Source: Microglena sp. YARC
Taxonomy: Eukaryota > Chlorophyta > Chlorophyceae > Chlamydomonadales > Chlamydomonadaceae
Assembly (NCBI GenBank): GCA_022414725.1
Contig: CM039464.1
Coordinates: 49,095,499 to 49,159,498 of the forward strand
Reading direction: 5' to 3'
DNA: 64,000 bases
Shown one piece after another: positions 54,279 through 63,990 of this stretch. The notes beneath the pieces were generated by a model that was given only the letters and a program-made list of their open reading frames with translations, did no database searches and was not told the origin of the DNA. The position numbers and the translations under genes are program-made. Every line of letters begins with the position of its first letter. Positions within the stretch are counted from its first letter, which is position 1.

Positions 54279-55339
54279 AGAAACGAGAGTACGCATGATT
54301 GTCAAAAACAAATCAAGTTCCGAGGCTTTGCGAGTATCTCTCCACTCGCTCCCAACTTCTCAAGCAAGCGCCTGCGTTTGCAGCTAGTATGCGCCATGCG
54401 CCAGCTATAATGTCATACATAGAACGAGGCCGAGAACGAGGCTTCAGCACCTCCGCCATTAAACTTGCGGATAGCTGCAGTACAGTAACTTAAAACTGTA
54501 CTGCAGATATCATGTTTCAGGGTGATATTGTATGCCAATGGTCGCGGCTCGTGGTCATGTCAAGGCATACCGTACCCTTGTGATGCGCCTAGGACTTGTT
54601 TGCATTGCTTTAGGTACCTGAAGTATGCACAGGATTATAAATTTACAGTGTACACAATCATCATCATCACCACCATCATCATACAACAAGTACACACATT
54701 CAGTGGACCGGAGTTGAAACCGATAAATATATTACAGAACACAACGACATATGCACGCAATTGTATTCTTTAACCAAGAGTGTGGTGCAGCAGCTCTTAT
54801 ACTACCGTACATGACTTTATTAATCTAGTAGTACTTGATTGCAGGGCCGTCATATTCCTTCAATTGGCTGGTGGCCATATCTAGTAGGACTCGTTAATAA
54901 CCCCTCCGGGTAGTCTATAATTATCTTGTTTGTTTGAGGTCGGTAAACAGGTAAAGACCCTTAAGGCCAATTGGCCTTACCCCCTGGACTGTACCATACG
55001 AACATACGTGTAGGGGCAGGGTTGCATGCCGGCAACACGACAGGGTGAGGGGCCAGTTAGGGACAGGGTTACATGCTGACAACACGACAGGGCCAGGGGC
55101 CAGTTAGGGACAGGTATTTCTTGTAAACAACCCCTCCAGATAGCCTATAAAAAGATAACGCCTGGAGGGGCTTGGTGTTCAGGGTACCCACCCGTACGCC
55201 GCAGCTGGGGAAAGTCAACATGGCAGACATAGTAAGTGTCACCCAACCTCCAGGCGGTAGGGAACCGGATAGTACAGAATCATCACGAATATTCGAAGAT
55301 GGGCGAATCCCTTTAGCATAATTGGATACCGCCTGGACT
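54279..55339. other. spacer with SINE tail and small repeats
   Basis: No gene was seen. 55014-55110 has two copies of a 48-bp GGGCAGGGTTGCATGC...GCCAGTTAGGGACAGG unit. 55148-55215 matches the tail half of the SINE at 7533-7743 (GATAACGCCTGG). A small CAT-rich run lies at 54658-54690. Confidence 0.4.
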
Positions 55340-55515
55340 GTAACATAACAAGTTATATGCAGCGTCGCAAGCAACACAAAAAATGGCGGAGAGTGTTCGC
55401 AATGGAGCGACAGGTGGCAACAGAAGTGAGTTAGTAACGAGACCGTTGGCTGACGTGTCAGACGCACGGATAAATGGGTAAACCTGAGGGCTCCCGCCCC
55501 CTTGAAAAGGAGGCC
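55340..55515. repeat. single arm of foldback family
   Basis: AAGTTATATGCAGCGTCGCAA, GAGTGTTCGC, GAGACCGTTGGCTGACGTG and the central GGCTCCCGCCCCCTTGAAAAGG match the left arm and core of 28015-28445. The partner arm in inverted orientation is at 56860-56990. Confidence 0.5.
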
Positions 55516-55929
55516 CCACCAAAAAAACAAATACATGTTCGCCTTACGAAGTGGCGTGAGGTTGAGTGGGCCAGCTCGTTCGCTTACGCTGGGACCAAAC
55601 TACGAAATGTAACATACATACACGCTACCCATATTTATCCTAGGCTTCCTCTAGACTAAGCCGAAGACAGCGAGCAGCCAAACTGCAGGCTGAAGCTATG
55701 TAACTAACCAAGTTCAAGTTCTAGGCTTCCTCCATGTAGCTTGACCTAATCTCATGGATTCTGTGTTCTAGGTCTGCCGCCAGACTACTTCGCGGTCCGA
55801 CATATTTACAGAACAGGTCCAAAGCTCGGCTGTAGTTGTCCGATGCTCGGCGGTAGAACTGCACACACAGATGATATGGGTGAATTATTGCGTTAGCCAT
55901 ATACAGATATGGGTGTGCATGTATATTTA

Positions 55930-56090
55930 AGTGTGCTACAGTCCAGGGGTAGGCCAAATAGGCTTAGGGGACTTGTCCAACCGTGATAGGAAGGGCTAAC
56001 AAGAAAATGCATTGATGAACTGAACCCCAAACAATCGTTTTACCGGCGGGGGGGCTGAGTTTGTGCTACGACGATCTTTTAATTATACAA
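55930..56090. repeat. dispersed repeat of the CAGTCCAGGGGTAGGCC family
   Basis: About 75 percent like 58736-58885 throughout, and partly like 7811, 22908 and 53743. On the minus strand it reads GTAGCACAAACTCAGCC and, about 45 bases later, GGGGTTCAGTTCATC, a loose A/B-box arrangement. Without clean target duplications a SINE call is not made. Confidence 0.45.
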
Positions 56091-56129
56091 GAATGGGTGA
56101 AGAGTACACAGTTAAGGATATAACATACG

Positions 56130-56700
56130 CCATGCTTTGGTTGTTCCAGTCTTTTGCCCTCTCTGCTGGAATGCGTGGCTCTCAAATCTGGAGCACTGGT
56201 CTCATTTAACATCTTCTTGGGGCTACCAGCAGAGAGCAAGTTGCATCTACAGATATTCATACGAGGCATACAGGATTTATGAAACGTCCTAGGAGTAAAG
56301 GGATCCGTCACCCAACACATTGCTCTGAAAGAAACTAGTAAATTCCCAATTCCCAATTACTCGTTGAAATCAGTGATGAAATTCTGGAACTCCGCTGTGA
56401 AATACTGTGACAGTTACCCTGATATGATGAGAGATGTTGCCCTTGCTGATATCAATGTGGCTAGGGAATGCAAAGACTGTTGGATCAAGAATGTGTCTGA
56501 TTCCCTTGCGATGTTGTACTCCCTGGAAGATTCCCAGGTTGAATCTCTGTCCACCAATTTACATGGAGGTGTGGGACCTTTTAAACTTAAACCAGTTAAC
56601 AGGAGCAAAGTGGAGAAGGTCCTATTCTCCAATCATCTTTTCTTTTACCATAGCACCAAGTCATCAGATACGCGCCCTAGGGATGAAAGCTCTGGATCTC
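56130..56700 (+). pseudogene. LINE-like ORF C-terminal relic
   Basis: Plus-strand frames read LSAGMRGSQIWSTGLIF, then past a stop VLGVKGSVTQHIALKET, and LKSVMKFWNSAVKYCDSYPD with ECKDCWIKNVSDSLAMLYS. A sequence such as KFWNxxV followed by a Cys/Trp-containing helix is common near the C terminus of LINE ORF2 in algae and animals. The match is from memory of family style, not an alignment. Stops show decay. Confidence 0.35.
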
Positions 56701-56711
56701 AAGGAAGGAAG

Positions 56712-56852
56712 TATGCTGTGTCTGTGTCTGTGTCTGTATATGTGTTTGTGTCTGTGTCTATGTCTGTGTCTGTGTCTGTATACATGTATGTGTACGTGCA
56801 TGTGTGTGTATGTGTATGTGTATGTGCATGCGTGTGTATGTTTATGTTGTGT
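56712..56852 (+). repeat. TGTGTCTG / TGTGTATG microsatellite
   Basis: An imperfect GT-rich tract. Confidence 0.85.
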
Positions 56853-56859
56853 AGTTTGA

Positions 56860-56990
56860 CCGACCGACGACCGAGACGAAGCCTGACACATCAGCCAACT
56901 GTCTTGTAATTAACTGGCTTCGGTCCACTCCATTCCGTTGCCACATTTCGTTCCGAAAGGCAACACTCTCCACCAATTTTCCGGCTGCCT
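56860..56990. repeat. inverted arm of foldback family
   Basis: GACGAAGCCTGACACATCAGCCA, CCGTTGCCACATTTCGTTCCG and GCAACACTCTC match the right arm of 28015-28445, inverted relative to 55340-55515. The two arms enclose 1.4 kb, which may or may not be one element. Confidence 0.45.
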
Positions 56991-57074
56991 ATGAATTGTT
57001 CGGGCTACGCATGGCAACTTCTAGCTGGCTCCATTAGCCATCAACTGGGCCAAGCCCAAAGCTTTCAGCTGCAT

Positions 57075-57523
57075 TTAAATGCCCCGACCACCACCACCAC
57101 CACCACCACCACGTACATTGCCCCAACCACCAGCACCACCACCACCACCACCATGTACCACCACATACCTTGCCCCGACCACCACCACCACCACCACGTA
57201 CCACCACATACCTTGCCCCGACCACCACCACCACCACCACGTACCACCACATACCTTGCCCCGACCACCACCACCACCACCATGTACCACCACGTACCTT
57301 GCCCCGACCACCACCACCACCACCATGTACCACCACGTATCTTGCCCCGACCACCACCACCACCACCACCACGTACCACCACGTACCTTGCCCCGACCAC
57401 CACCACCACCACCACCACCACCATGTACCACCACGTACCTTGCCCCGACCACCACCACCACCACCACCAAGTAGTACCACATACCTTGCTCCGATCACCA
57501 CCACCACCACCACCACCACGTAC
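57075..57523 (-). repeat. exon Z donor-edge minisatellite (CCA-rich)
   Basis: On the minus strand the intron after exon Z repeats GGGGCAAG|GTACGTGGTGGT with (TGG)n spacers about eight times. The true donor is AAGAAG|GTACGTGGTGG at 57520-57523, so each unit carries a look-alike of the donor. Long His/Thr/Pro or Trp/Val frames here are artefacts. Confidence 0.8.
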
Positions 57524-57655
57524 CTTCTTAGCTACGAAGACGTTGCCCATGAGCTTGAAGACTTCTGCCTGAGCGACAGAGAGCTTGGCGGCATTTTGGG
57601 GATAGCGCTCTTCCTGAAGTTGCATCAGCTCATCATAGGTCTCCAGAGCTTCATC
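57524..57655 (-). CDS. TPR gene, exon Z
   Basis: 132 nt, phase 0, between CCCCTCCAG and GTACGT on the minus strand. It encodes DEALETYDELMQLQEERYPQ, then LSVAQAEVFKLMGNVFVAKK. Joined to exon Y it gives VVRKKYDEALETYDELMQLQ, a good TPR helix pair of the kinesin-light-chain style, which supports the splice. TPR arrays are protein-binding scaffolds. Later exons should lie left of 57000 on the minus strand, but none was recognised in the window. Confidence 0.65.
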
Positions 57656-57663
57656 CTGGAGGG

Positions 57664-57992
57664 GGGAGGGGGGGTGGGGTGGGGGGAGAGTGTGTGTGTT
57701 TGGCGGTGCGTGTGTGTTTGTGTGTGTGGGGTGGGGGTGGGGGTGGGGGTGGTGGGGGGGGCAAAGTTGCATTAGCTCGTCATGGGTCTCCAGAGCTTCA
57801 TCCTACAGGGAGGAGGGGTGGCGTGGGTGGGGGAGTGAGTTTGTGTGTGTTTGTGTTTGTGTTTGTGGGTGGGTGGGGGCAAAGTTGCATTAGCTCGTCA
57901 TAGGTCTCCAGAGCTTCATCCTAGAGGGGGGTGGGGTGGGGTGGGGCTGGGGCTGGGGCTGGGGGAGTGAGCGGTGGGGGTGGGGAGTGTAT

Positions 57993-58032
<40 letters not shown>

Positions 58033-58420
58033 AGGGGGGGGGGGGGGGGGGGGTGTATTAGCTCGTCATAGGTCTCCAGAGCTCCATCCTAGAGGGGGGA
58101 GGGGTGCGGTGGGGGGGTGGGGTGGGGGAGTGAGTGGGGAGTGTGTATGTTTGGGGGTGCGGGTGTGGGTGGGTGGGTGGGTGGGATGATGTTGCATCAG
58201 CTCATCATAGGTCTCCAGAGCTTCATCCTAGAGGGGGGAGGGGTGCGTGTGTGTGAGAGTGCGTGTGTGTGTGAGTATGTATGCGTGTGTGCTTGATGGT
58301 GTGTGTGTGTGGTGTATGTGTGTGTGTGGGGGGGGGTGGGGTGCAGTGGGTGCTTCATGGGTGGATCACATGATTTACGCCAATCAAGCAGTGATGATGA
58401 GCTTCATCCTAGAGGGGTGA
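57664..58420 (-). repeat. exon Z acceptor-edge copies in GT/GGGT-rich intron
   Basis: The start of exon Z with its acceptor, CCTCC(T/C)...AG|GATGAAGCTCTGGAGACC and ATGACGAGCT, is repeated upstream at about 57775-57813, 57893-57931, 58059-58097, 58199-58237 and (shorter) 58398-58416. The copies are separated by (GT)n and (GGGT)n tracts. Each copy dissolves into GTGT or GGGG sequence after about 40 exon bases. Confidence 0.82.
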
Positions 58421-58428
58421 GGAGGGGG

Positions 58429-58472
<44 letters not shown>

Positions 58473-58735
58473 GGGGGGGAGGGGCAGGGGGGCCTTCAGG
58501 GGTGAATAGCATGATTTAAGCAGTCTGCATGTTACAGTCCATGGGTAGCCTACAAATCAGAAGGAAATTGACCGACCTCGAATAATCGTTTTTGTTTTCG
58601 CCGCATCGCAAATTGTGTGACTTGGTGTGACCCCAGTGCGACGCGCTGCCCCCCGAACCACTCTGGGCCACGCACATCAAGCTCTGCCCTGCAGCGTGCT
58701 ACGCCACAATCTTGGGATCAGGCTTGCACGTATGT
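58421..58735. repeat. GT microsatellite and mixed repeats
   Basis: (GT)n at 58433-58470, then a G-rich run. 58674-58740 (GCTCTGCCCTGCAGCGTGCTACGCCACAATC...) is repeated at 59148-59215. No exon was recognised. Confidence 0.55.
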
Positions 58736-58890
58736 ATGTTACAGATCAGGGGTAGGCCAGATAGGCTAAAGGGACTTGCCCAACCGTACAGGAAGGGCTT
58801 AAAAAGAACAAGCACTGATGAACTGAGCCCCAAATAATCGTTTAACCGACGGGGGCCCTGAGTTCGTGCTACAGTGATAATTTAATTCTA
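58736..58890. repeat. dispersed repeat of the CAGTCCAGGGGTAGGCC family
   Basis: The best-preserved relative of 55930-56090, carrying GGGACTTGCCCAACCGT, GATGAACTGAGCCCC and CCTGAGTTCGTGCTACAGTG. Confidence 0.5.
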
Positions 58891-58969
58891 CAATATTATT
58901 AAATCATCATCTCAGCTGGGATGATAATTTAATTGTGCGATAATTATCGCATTTTTTTATAAATCGAAT

Positions 58970-59262
58970 TGCATTGCAGGCTTGTCTTGCAACTGTTGCT
59001 ACCGCTATACAAGTGGACCTACAGAAACTGAAAACAAACTGGAACACACACACACACACCACCACCACCATCACACACACACACCACTACCACCATCACA
59101 CACACACACCACTACCACCATCACACACACACCTTGCACCCGGGGCTATGCACATCGTGCTCTGCCATACAGCATGCTACGCCACAATCCTGGAATCAGG
59201 CTTGCATTGCAACTGTTGCTACACAACTGGACCTACAGAAACTGAAAACAAACTGGCAGTGA
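58970..59262. repeat. two-copy repeat around a CACA microsatellite
   Basis: GGCTTG...TTGCAACTGTTGCTAC...GGACCTACAGAAACTGAAAAC occurs at 58978-59040 and 59200-59258, with (CA)n / CACCACTACCACCAT in between. It may contain a decayed exon, but no frame could be argued. Confidence 0.55.
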
Positions 59263-60005
59263 CGATGGTATGTGTCTCTGGCAACCAACTAACCAACCAA
59301 CCAACTATTCAAACAACCAGGCAACCAACTAACCAAGTAGTGATGATGGTATGTGTCTCTGGCAGCAAACTAACCAACCAACTAACTATTCAAACAACCA
59401 GTCAACCAACTAACCAAGTAGTGATGATGGTGTGTGTCTCTGGCAACAAACTAACCAACCAACTAACTATTCAAACAACCAGTCAACCAACTAACCAAGC
59501 AGTGACGATGGTATGTGTCTCTAGCAACCAACCAACCGAACAACCAACCAACCAACTATTAAACCAACCAATCAACCAACTAACCAACCAATCAAGCAGT
59601 GATGATGTTATGCGTCTCTGGCAACCAACCAGCCAACCAACCAAACAATCAAACAATCAAGCAGTGATCATAGTGTCAATCAACCAATCAACCAACTATG
59701 TAAACAACTTATCACGCAGTGATCATAGTGTCAATCAACCAATCAACCAACTATGTAAACAACTAATCACGCAGTGATCATAGTGTCAATCAACCAATCA
59801 ACCAACTATGTAAACAACCAATCAAGCAGTGATCATAGTGTGTGCCTCTGGGGTCAAAAGAGCGAGATACAGGTTGGTTGGTTAATTGGTTGGGTGACAG
59901 GAAGCTGAGTGAGTGGGTGGTACGTGGGTGGATGAGTGAGATACAGGTTGGTTGGTTGGTTGGTTGGTTGGTTGGTTGGTTGGGTGACAGGAAGCTGAGT
60001 GACCA
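59262..60005. repeat. AACC / TTGG minisatellite block
   Basis: Units of CTAACCAACCAACTATTC...GTAGTGATGATGGT(A/G)TGTGTCTCTGGCA (about 85-90 bp, four copies) are followed by three ~62-bp units with GCAGTGATCATAGTGTCAATC, then two ~75-bp GGTTGGTTGG...TGACAGGAAGCTGAGTG units. Open frames are low-complexity. Confidence 0.85.
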
Positions 60006-60641
60006 CCCGCACTCACCACCACACCCGCACCCACCACCACACCTGCTCACATATTTCTTGCGCACAACGTAGACAGCACCTTGTTCTTTCAGAGCCATTG
60101 AATCAAACCCCACTGCCAACCACCACCACACCCAACACCAACACCACATCCACCACCCCCGCTCACATATTTCTTGCGCACAACGTAGACAACCCCTGTC
60201 TCTTTCAGAGCCATTGAGAACCACTGCCACCCACCCGCATCCACACCCATACCCACCACCACACCCACTACCACCACACCCACCACCACCACCACTACCA
60301 CACCGTTGACATGTTTTTTTGCGCACAACGTAGACGGCCCCTGTCTCTTTCAGAGCCAGTGAGAACCACTGCCACCCACCCGCATCCACACCCATACCCA
60401 CCACCACACCCACCATCACCCCTGCTCACAAATTTATTGCGCACAACGTAGACCGCCCCTGTCTCCTTCAGAGCCTTTGAGATAAGCCCCACCACCACCA
60501 CACCCACCACCAAACCCACACCCACCCCTGCTCACATATTTATTGCGCACAACGTAGACAGCCCTTGTCTCCTTCAGAGCCTTTGAGATAACCCCCCCCA
60601 CCACCACACCCACCACCAAACCCACACCCACCCCTGCTCAC
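60006..60641 (-). repeat. exon Y donor-edge copies
   Basis: On the minus strand, downstream of exon Y, its last 45-55 bases and donor (GCTCTGAAAGAGACAGGGGC, TACGTTGTGCGCAAGAAATAT|GTGAGC) recur five times, at about 60532-60590, 60424-60480, 60306-60362, 60163-60213 and 60045-60100, with (GGT)n/(GGGT)n spacers. Most keep the GTGAG donor; the 60306 copy has TGTCAAC. Confidence 0.85.
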
Positions 60642-60825
60642 ATATTTCTTGCGCACAACATAGACAGCCCCTGTCTCTTTCAGAGCCATTGAGACAACCC
60701 CCAAGGGCAAAAAGTTGTAGTTCCGTTGGATGGACATGATGTTCTGAAGATGAGCAACCTCGGCATCTGTGTTACCACGCAGCCCCTCCACGGTGGCCAG
60801 TCTAAGGAGCATCTCCGAGCAGCGC
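60642..60825 (-). CDS. TPR gene, exon Y
   Basis: 184 nt between GTGTAG and GTGAGC on the minus strand, starting one base into a codon and ending in phase 0. It encodes RCSEMLLRLATVEGLRGNTD, AEVAHLQNIMSIQRNYNFLP and SMALKETGAVYVVRKKY. The helical pattern fits TPR-type repeats. It is the only copy in which the acceptor half and the donor half are continuous (through AACATCATGTCCATCC), which identifies it among the partial copies. Phase agrees with exon X before it and exon Z after it. Confidence 0.65.
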
Positions 60826-60914
60826 CTACACAGAGGGATGGTGGTGGTGGTGGTGTTAGTGTTGGTGGCGTTGGTGGTGGTGGGTTTTGTTTGCCATTTT
60901 TTTTCTTTTCTGAA

Positions 60915-62300
60915 GGTGAGCAACCTCGGCATCTGTGTTCCCACGCAGCCCTTCTACTGTGGCCAGTCCAAGGAGCATTTCCGAGCAGCGCCTACACAGA
61001 GGGATGGTGGTGGTGGTGGTGGTGTTAGTGTTGGTGTAGTTGGTGGTGGTGGTGGTATTTTTCTTTTTTTCTTTTTTGCCTTTTTTTGTTTTTTGTTTTG
61101 TTTTTTTGTTCTTAAGTTGGACAACCTCGGCATCTGTGTGACCACGCAGCCCCTCCACTGTGGCCAGTCTAAGGAGCATCTCAGAGCAGCGCCTGTAAAG
61201 ATGGATGGTGGTGTGTATGGGGTATTGTTTTTTTTGCTTTTTTGCCTTTTTTTTCTGAAGATGAGCAACCTCGGCATCTGTGTTACCACGCCGCCCTTCT
61301 ACTGTGGCCAGTCTAAGGAGCATCTCCGAGCAGCGCCTACAAAGGGGGATGGTGGTGGTGGGGGGGGGGGTGGCGTTAGTGTTGGTGGCGTTTTTTTTTT
61401 TTTTTTTTTTTTTTTTCCTTTTTTTTTTTTTTTTTTTTTTTTTGAAGACGAGCAACCTCGGCATCTGTGTTACCCCGCAGCCCTTCTACTGTGGCAAGTC
61501 TAAGGAGCATCTCCAAGCAGCGCCTGTGAAGAAAGATGGTTGTGGCGTTTTTCGTTTGTTTGTTACTTTTTTGCCTTGTTTTTGCTTCTTTTTGCTGAAG
61601 ACGAGCAACCTCAGCATCTGTGTTACCACACAGCCCTTCCACTGTAGCCAGTCTAAGGAGCAGCGCTGAGCAGCGCCTGTGAAGAGGGATGGTGGTCGTT
61701 TTATTTGCCTTTTTCTTTTTGCCCCCCCTTTTTTTATTTGTTTAGGTGATCATCCTCGGCACCTGTGAGTGTTCCCACGCAGCCCCTCCACTGTGGCCAG
61801 TCGATGGAGCAACTCAGAGCAGCGCCTGTAAAGAGGGATGGTGGTGTTTTATTTTTGTTATTTTGTTCTTTGTTAATGTAAGGGGGATGGTTATGGTGGT
61901 GTTGGTGGTGGTGTATGTGTTGGTGTTGGTTTTTTTTCTTTTGTTTCCGTTTGTATTTGAAGACGAGCAACCTCAGCATGTGTGTGTTCCCAAGCAGCCC
62001 CTCCTCTGTGGCCAGTCTAAGGAGCATCTCCGAGCCGCGCCTACAAAGAGGGATGGTGGTCATTTGTTTTCGCTTTTTGTTTGCTTTTTTTGCTTTCTTG
62101 CCTTATGTTTTTTGCTTTTTTTTTTTTTGCTTTTTTTTTTGCTTTTTGTTTTGCTTTTTTTGCTTTTTTGCCTTATGTTTTTGCTTTTGTTTTGCTTTTT
62201 TATTCTTTTGACGAGCAACCTCAGCATCTGTGTGTGTTACCATGCAGCCCCTCAACTGTAGCCAGTCTAAGGAGCATCTCAGAGCATCGCCTACAAAGAT
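60915..62300 (-). repeat. exon Y acceptor-edge copies, eight
   Basis: On the minus strand, upstream of exon Y, its acceptor and first ~85 bases (TAG|GCGCTGCTCGGAGATGCTCC, CTGGCCAC..., GAGGTTGCTCATCTTCA) recur eight times. Acceptor ends are near 60992, 61192, 61335, 61522, 61675, 61825, 62040 and 62291. Each copy then runs into A-rich sequence (AAAAAGCAAAAAA...) instead of the rest of the exon. None has a donor after the exon piece. Poly(T) tracts of 20 or more bases (61391-61443) sit between copies. Confidence 0.88.
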
Positions 62301-62349
62301 GGTGGTGGTGATGGTGTTATTTTGTTTTTTGCTTTTTTCTTCTTCTTAG

Positions 62350-62517
62350 ATAAGCAACCTCCCCCCCCCACCCACCCACCCACCCACCCACCCACACAAA
62401 GTAGACTCACGTGATCAAGGAAATGAGCAGAGGATGCTTCTTGTCTTCCCTCCCTCCCCCCCCCCCCCCACCCCCCACCCACAACCATAACCCCCCACAC
62501 CCACAAAGTAGACTCAC
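62350..62517 (-). repeat. exon X donor-edge copy and GGGT tracts
   Basis: 62401-62447 repeats the end of exon X with its donor: AAGAAGCATCCTCTGCTCATTT, then CCTTGATCAC|GTGAGTCTAC on the minus strand. (ACCC)n and poly(C) tracts flank it. Confidence 0.75.
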
Positions 62518-62694
62518 GTGAACAAGGAAATGAGGAGAGGATGTTTCTTGTGTCCATCCTCCTGTAACACCTTTTTCAGGCGCTCCTCCTCCTCAAAGGC
62601 TACATCTGTCAACGTATCGACTGCTTTGTCCAGCGCAAACTTGGTCTCATCCAACAACTTGCGCTCATAGGCAGACTCATCGGCCAGGTCGTTT
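62518..62694 (-). CDS. TPR gene, exon X
   Basis: 177 nt between CATGTAG and GTGAGT on the minus strand, encoding NDLADESAYERKLLDETKFA, LDKAVDTLTDVAFEEEERLK and KHPLLISLFT. It leaves two bases, which exon Y completes. The helix-rich charged sequence has no named domain and would precede the TPR region. The true N terminus should lie to the right, beyond the window or in the repeats. Confidence 0.58.
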
Positions 62695-63410
62695 CTACAT
62701 GGGTAGGTGTATAGGTGATTAGGTGAGAGGGTGGGTAGATTGGTGTGGGTGGGTGAGTGGGTGGGTAGGTGGGTGGATTGGTGGGTGGGTGAGTTTGCGG
62801 GTGGATTGGTGTGTGGGTGTGCAGGTGGGTGGATAGGTGGGTGGGTGGGTGAGTGGGTGGGTAGGGGGCGGACGATTTCTGATTGAGGGACGGACTCATC
62901 AGCCAGGTTGTTTCTACATGGGTAGGTGTATGGGTTATTAGGTGAGAGGGTGGGTAGATTGGTGGGTGGGTGGATTGGTGGGTGTGTGTGCAGGTGGGCG
63001 GATAGGTGGGTGGGTGGGTGTGTGGGTGAGATTGTGTGTGTGTGTGTGGGTGAGTGTGTGGGTAGGGGGTGGACGATTTCTGATTGAGGGACGGACCCAT
63101 TAGTCTGGTTGTTTCTACATGGGTAGGTGTTTAGGTGGGTGGGTGTATTGGTGGGTGGGGGGGTGGGTATGTGGGTGTATAGGTGGGTGGGTGAGTGGGT
63201 GGGTAGGTGGGTGTATAGGTGGGTGGGTGGGTGGGTGGGTGAGTAGGTGTATAGGTGGGTGGGTGGGTGGGTGGTGAGTAGGTGGATAGGTGGGTGGATA
63301 GGTGGGTGGGTGAGTAGGTAAGTAGGTGAGTGGGTGAGTGGGTGAGTGGGTGGGTAGAGGGGTGTATAATTTCTGATTGATGGTCGGGGGATTGGTGCGT
63401 GGTTGGGTAT
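62695..63410 (-). repeat. GGGT minisatellite with exon X acceptor-edge copies
   Basis: (GGGT)n/GGTGAGT-rich sequence. On the minus strand the start of exon X with its acceptor, CCCATGTAG|AAACAACC(T/A)G(G/A)CT(G/A)ATG(A/G)GTCCGTCCC, recurs at about 62883-62929 and 63083-63130. Thr/His/Pro-rich frames through it are artefacts. Confidence 0.8.
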
Positions 63411-63445
63411 ATAAACAGAGGCAAGCAAATAAACTCATGTTTTCT

Positions 63446-63990
63446 GATCCACCATAACATGATTCTCTGATCTATCATAACATGATTCTCTGATCTATCA
63501 TAACATGATTCTCTGATCTATCATGACATGACTCTCTGATCTATCATAACATGATTCTCTGATCTATCATAACATGATTCTCTGAGATATCATAACATGA
63601 TTCTCTGATCTATCATAACATGATTCTCTGATCTATCATAACATGATCCTCTGAGATATCATAACATGATTCTCTGATCTATCATAACATGATTCTCTGA
63701 TCTATCATAACATGATTCTCTGATCTATCATAACATGATTCTCTGATCTATCATAACATGATTCTCTGATCTATCATAACATGATTCTCTGATCTATCAT
63801 AACATGATTCTCTGATCTATCATAACATGATTCTCTGATCTATCATAACATGATTCTCTGATCTATCATAACAAATAAACTCATGTTTTCTGATCCATCA
63901 TAACATGATATATCATAACATACAAACTCATGTTTTATGATCTATTGTAACATGATTTTCTGATACATCATAACAAACAAACTCACGTTT
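63446..63990. repeat. 23-bp tandem array
   Basis: About twenty units of ATAACATGATTCTCTGATCTATC, nearly identical in the middle (variants GAGATATC and GATCCTCTG), degrading from about 63870 to the window edge. There are no spacers, so it is not a CRISPR array. It probably continues beyond the window. Confidence 0.9.

Noticed and set aside
57034..57772. His/Thr/Pro and Trp/Val/Gly frames in the CCA-rich array
   Set aside because: Low-complexity trinucleotide repeat. Only the exon Z part (57524-57655) has splice sites and a protein-like sequence.
58421..58510. Z-DNA or promoter-like GT tract
   Set aside because: Long GT runs are common in these introns, and nothing marks a transcription start here.
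62700..63438. Thr/His/Pro-rich minus-strand frames in the GGGT array
   Set aside because: Products of a stop-free tetranucleotide-type repeat, open in more than one frame.
63446..63990. Possible CRISPR array
   Set aside because: The 23-bp units are contiguous with no unique spacers, and the genome is eukaryotic.
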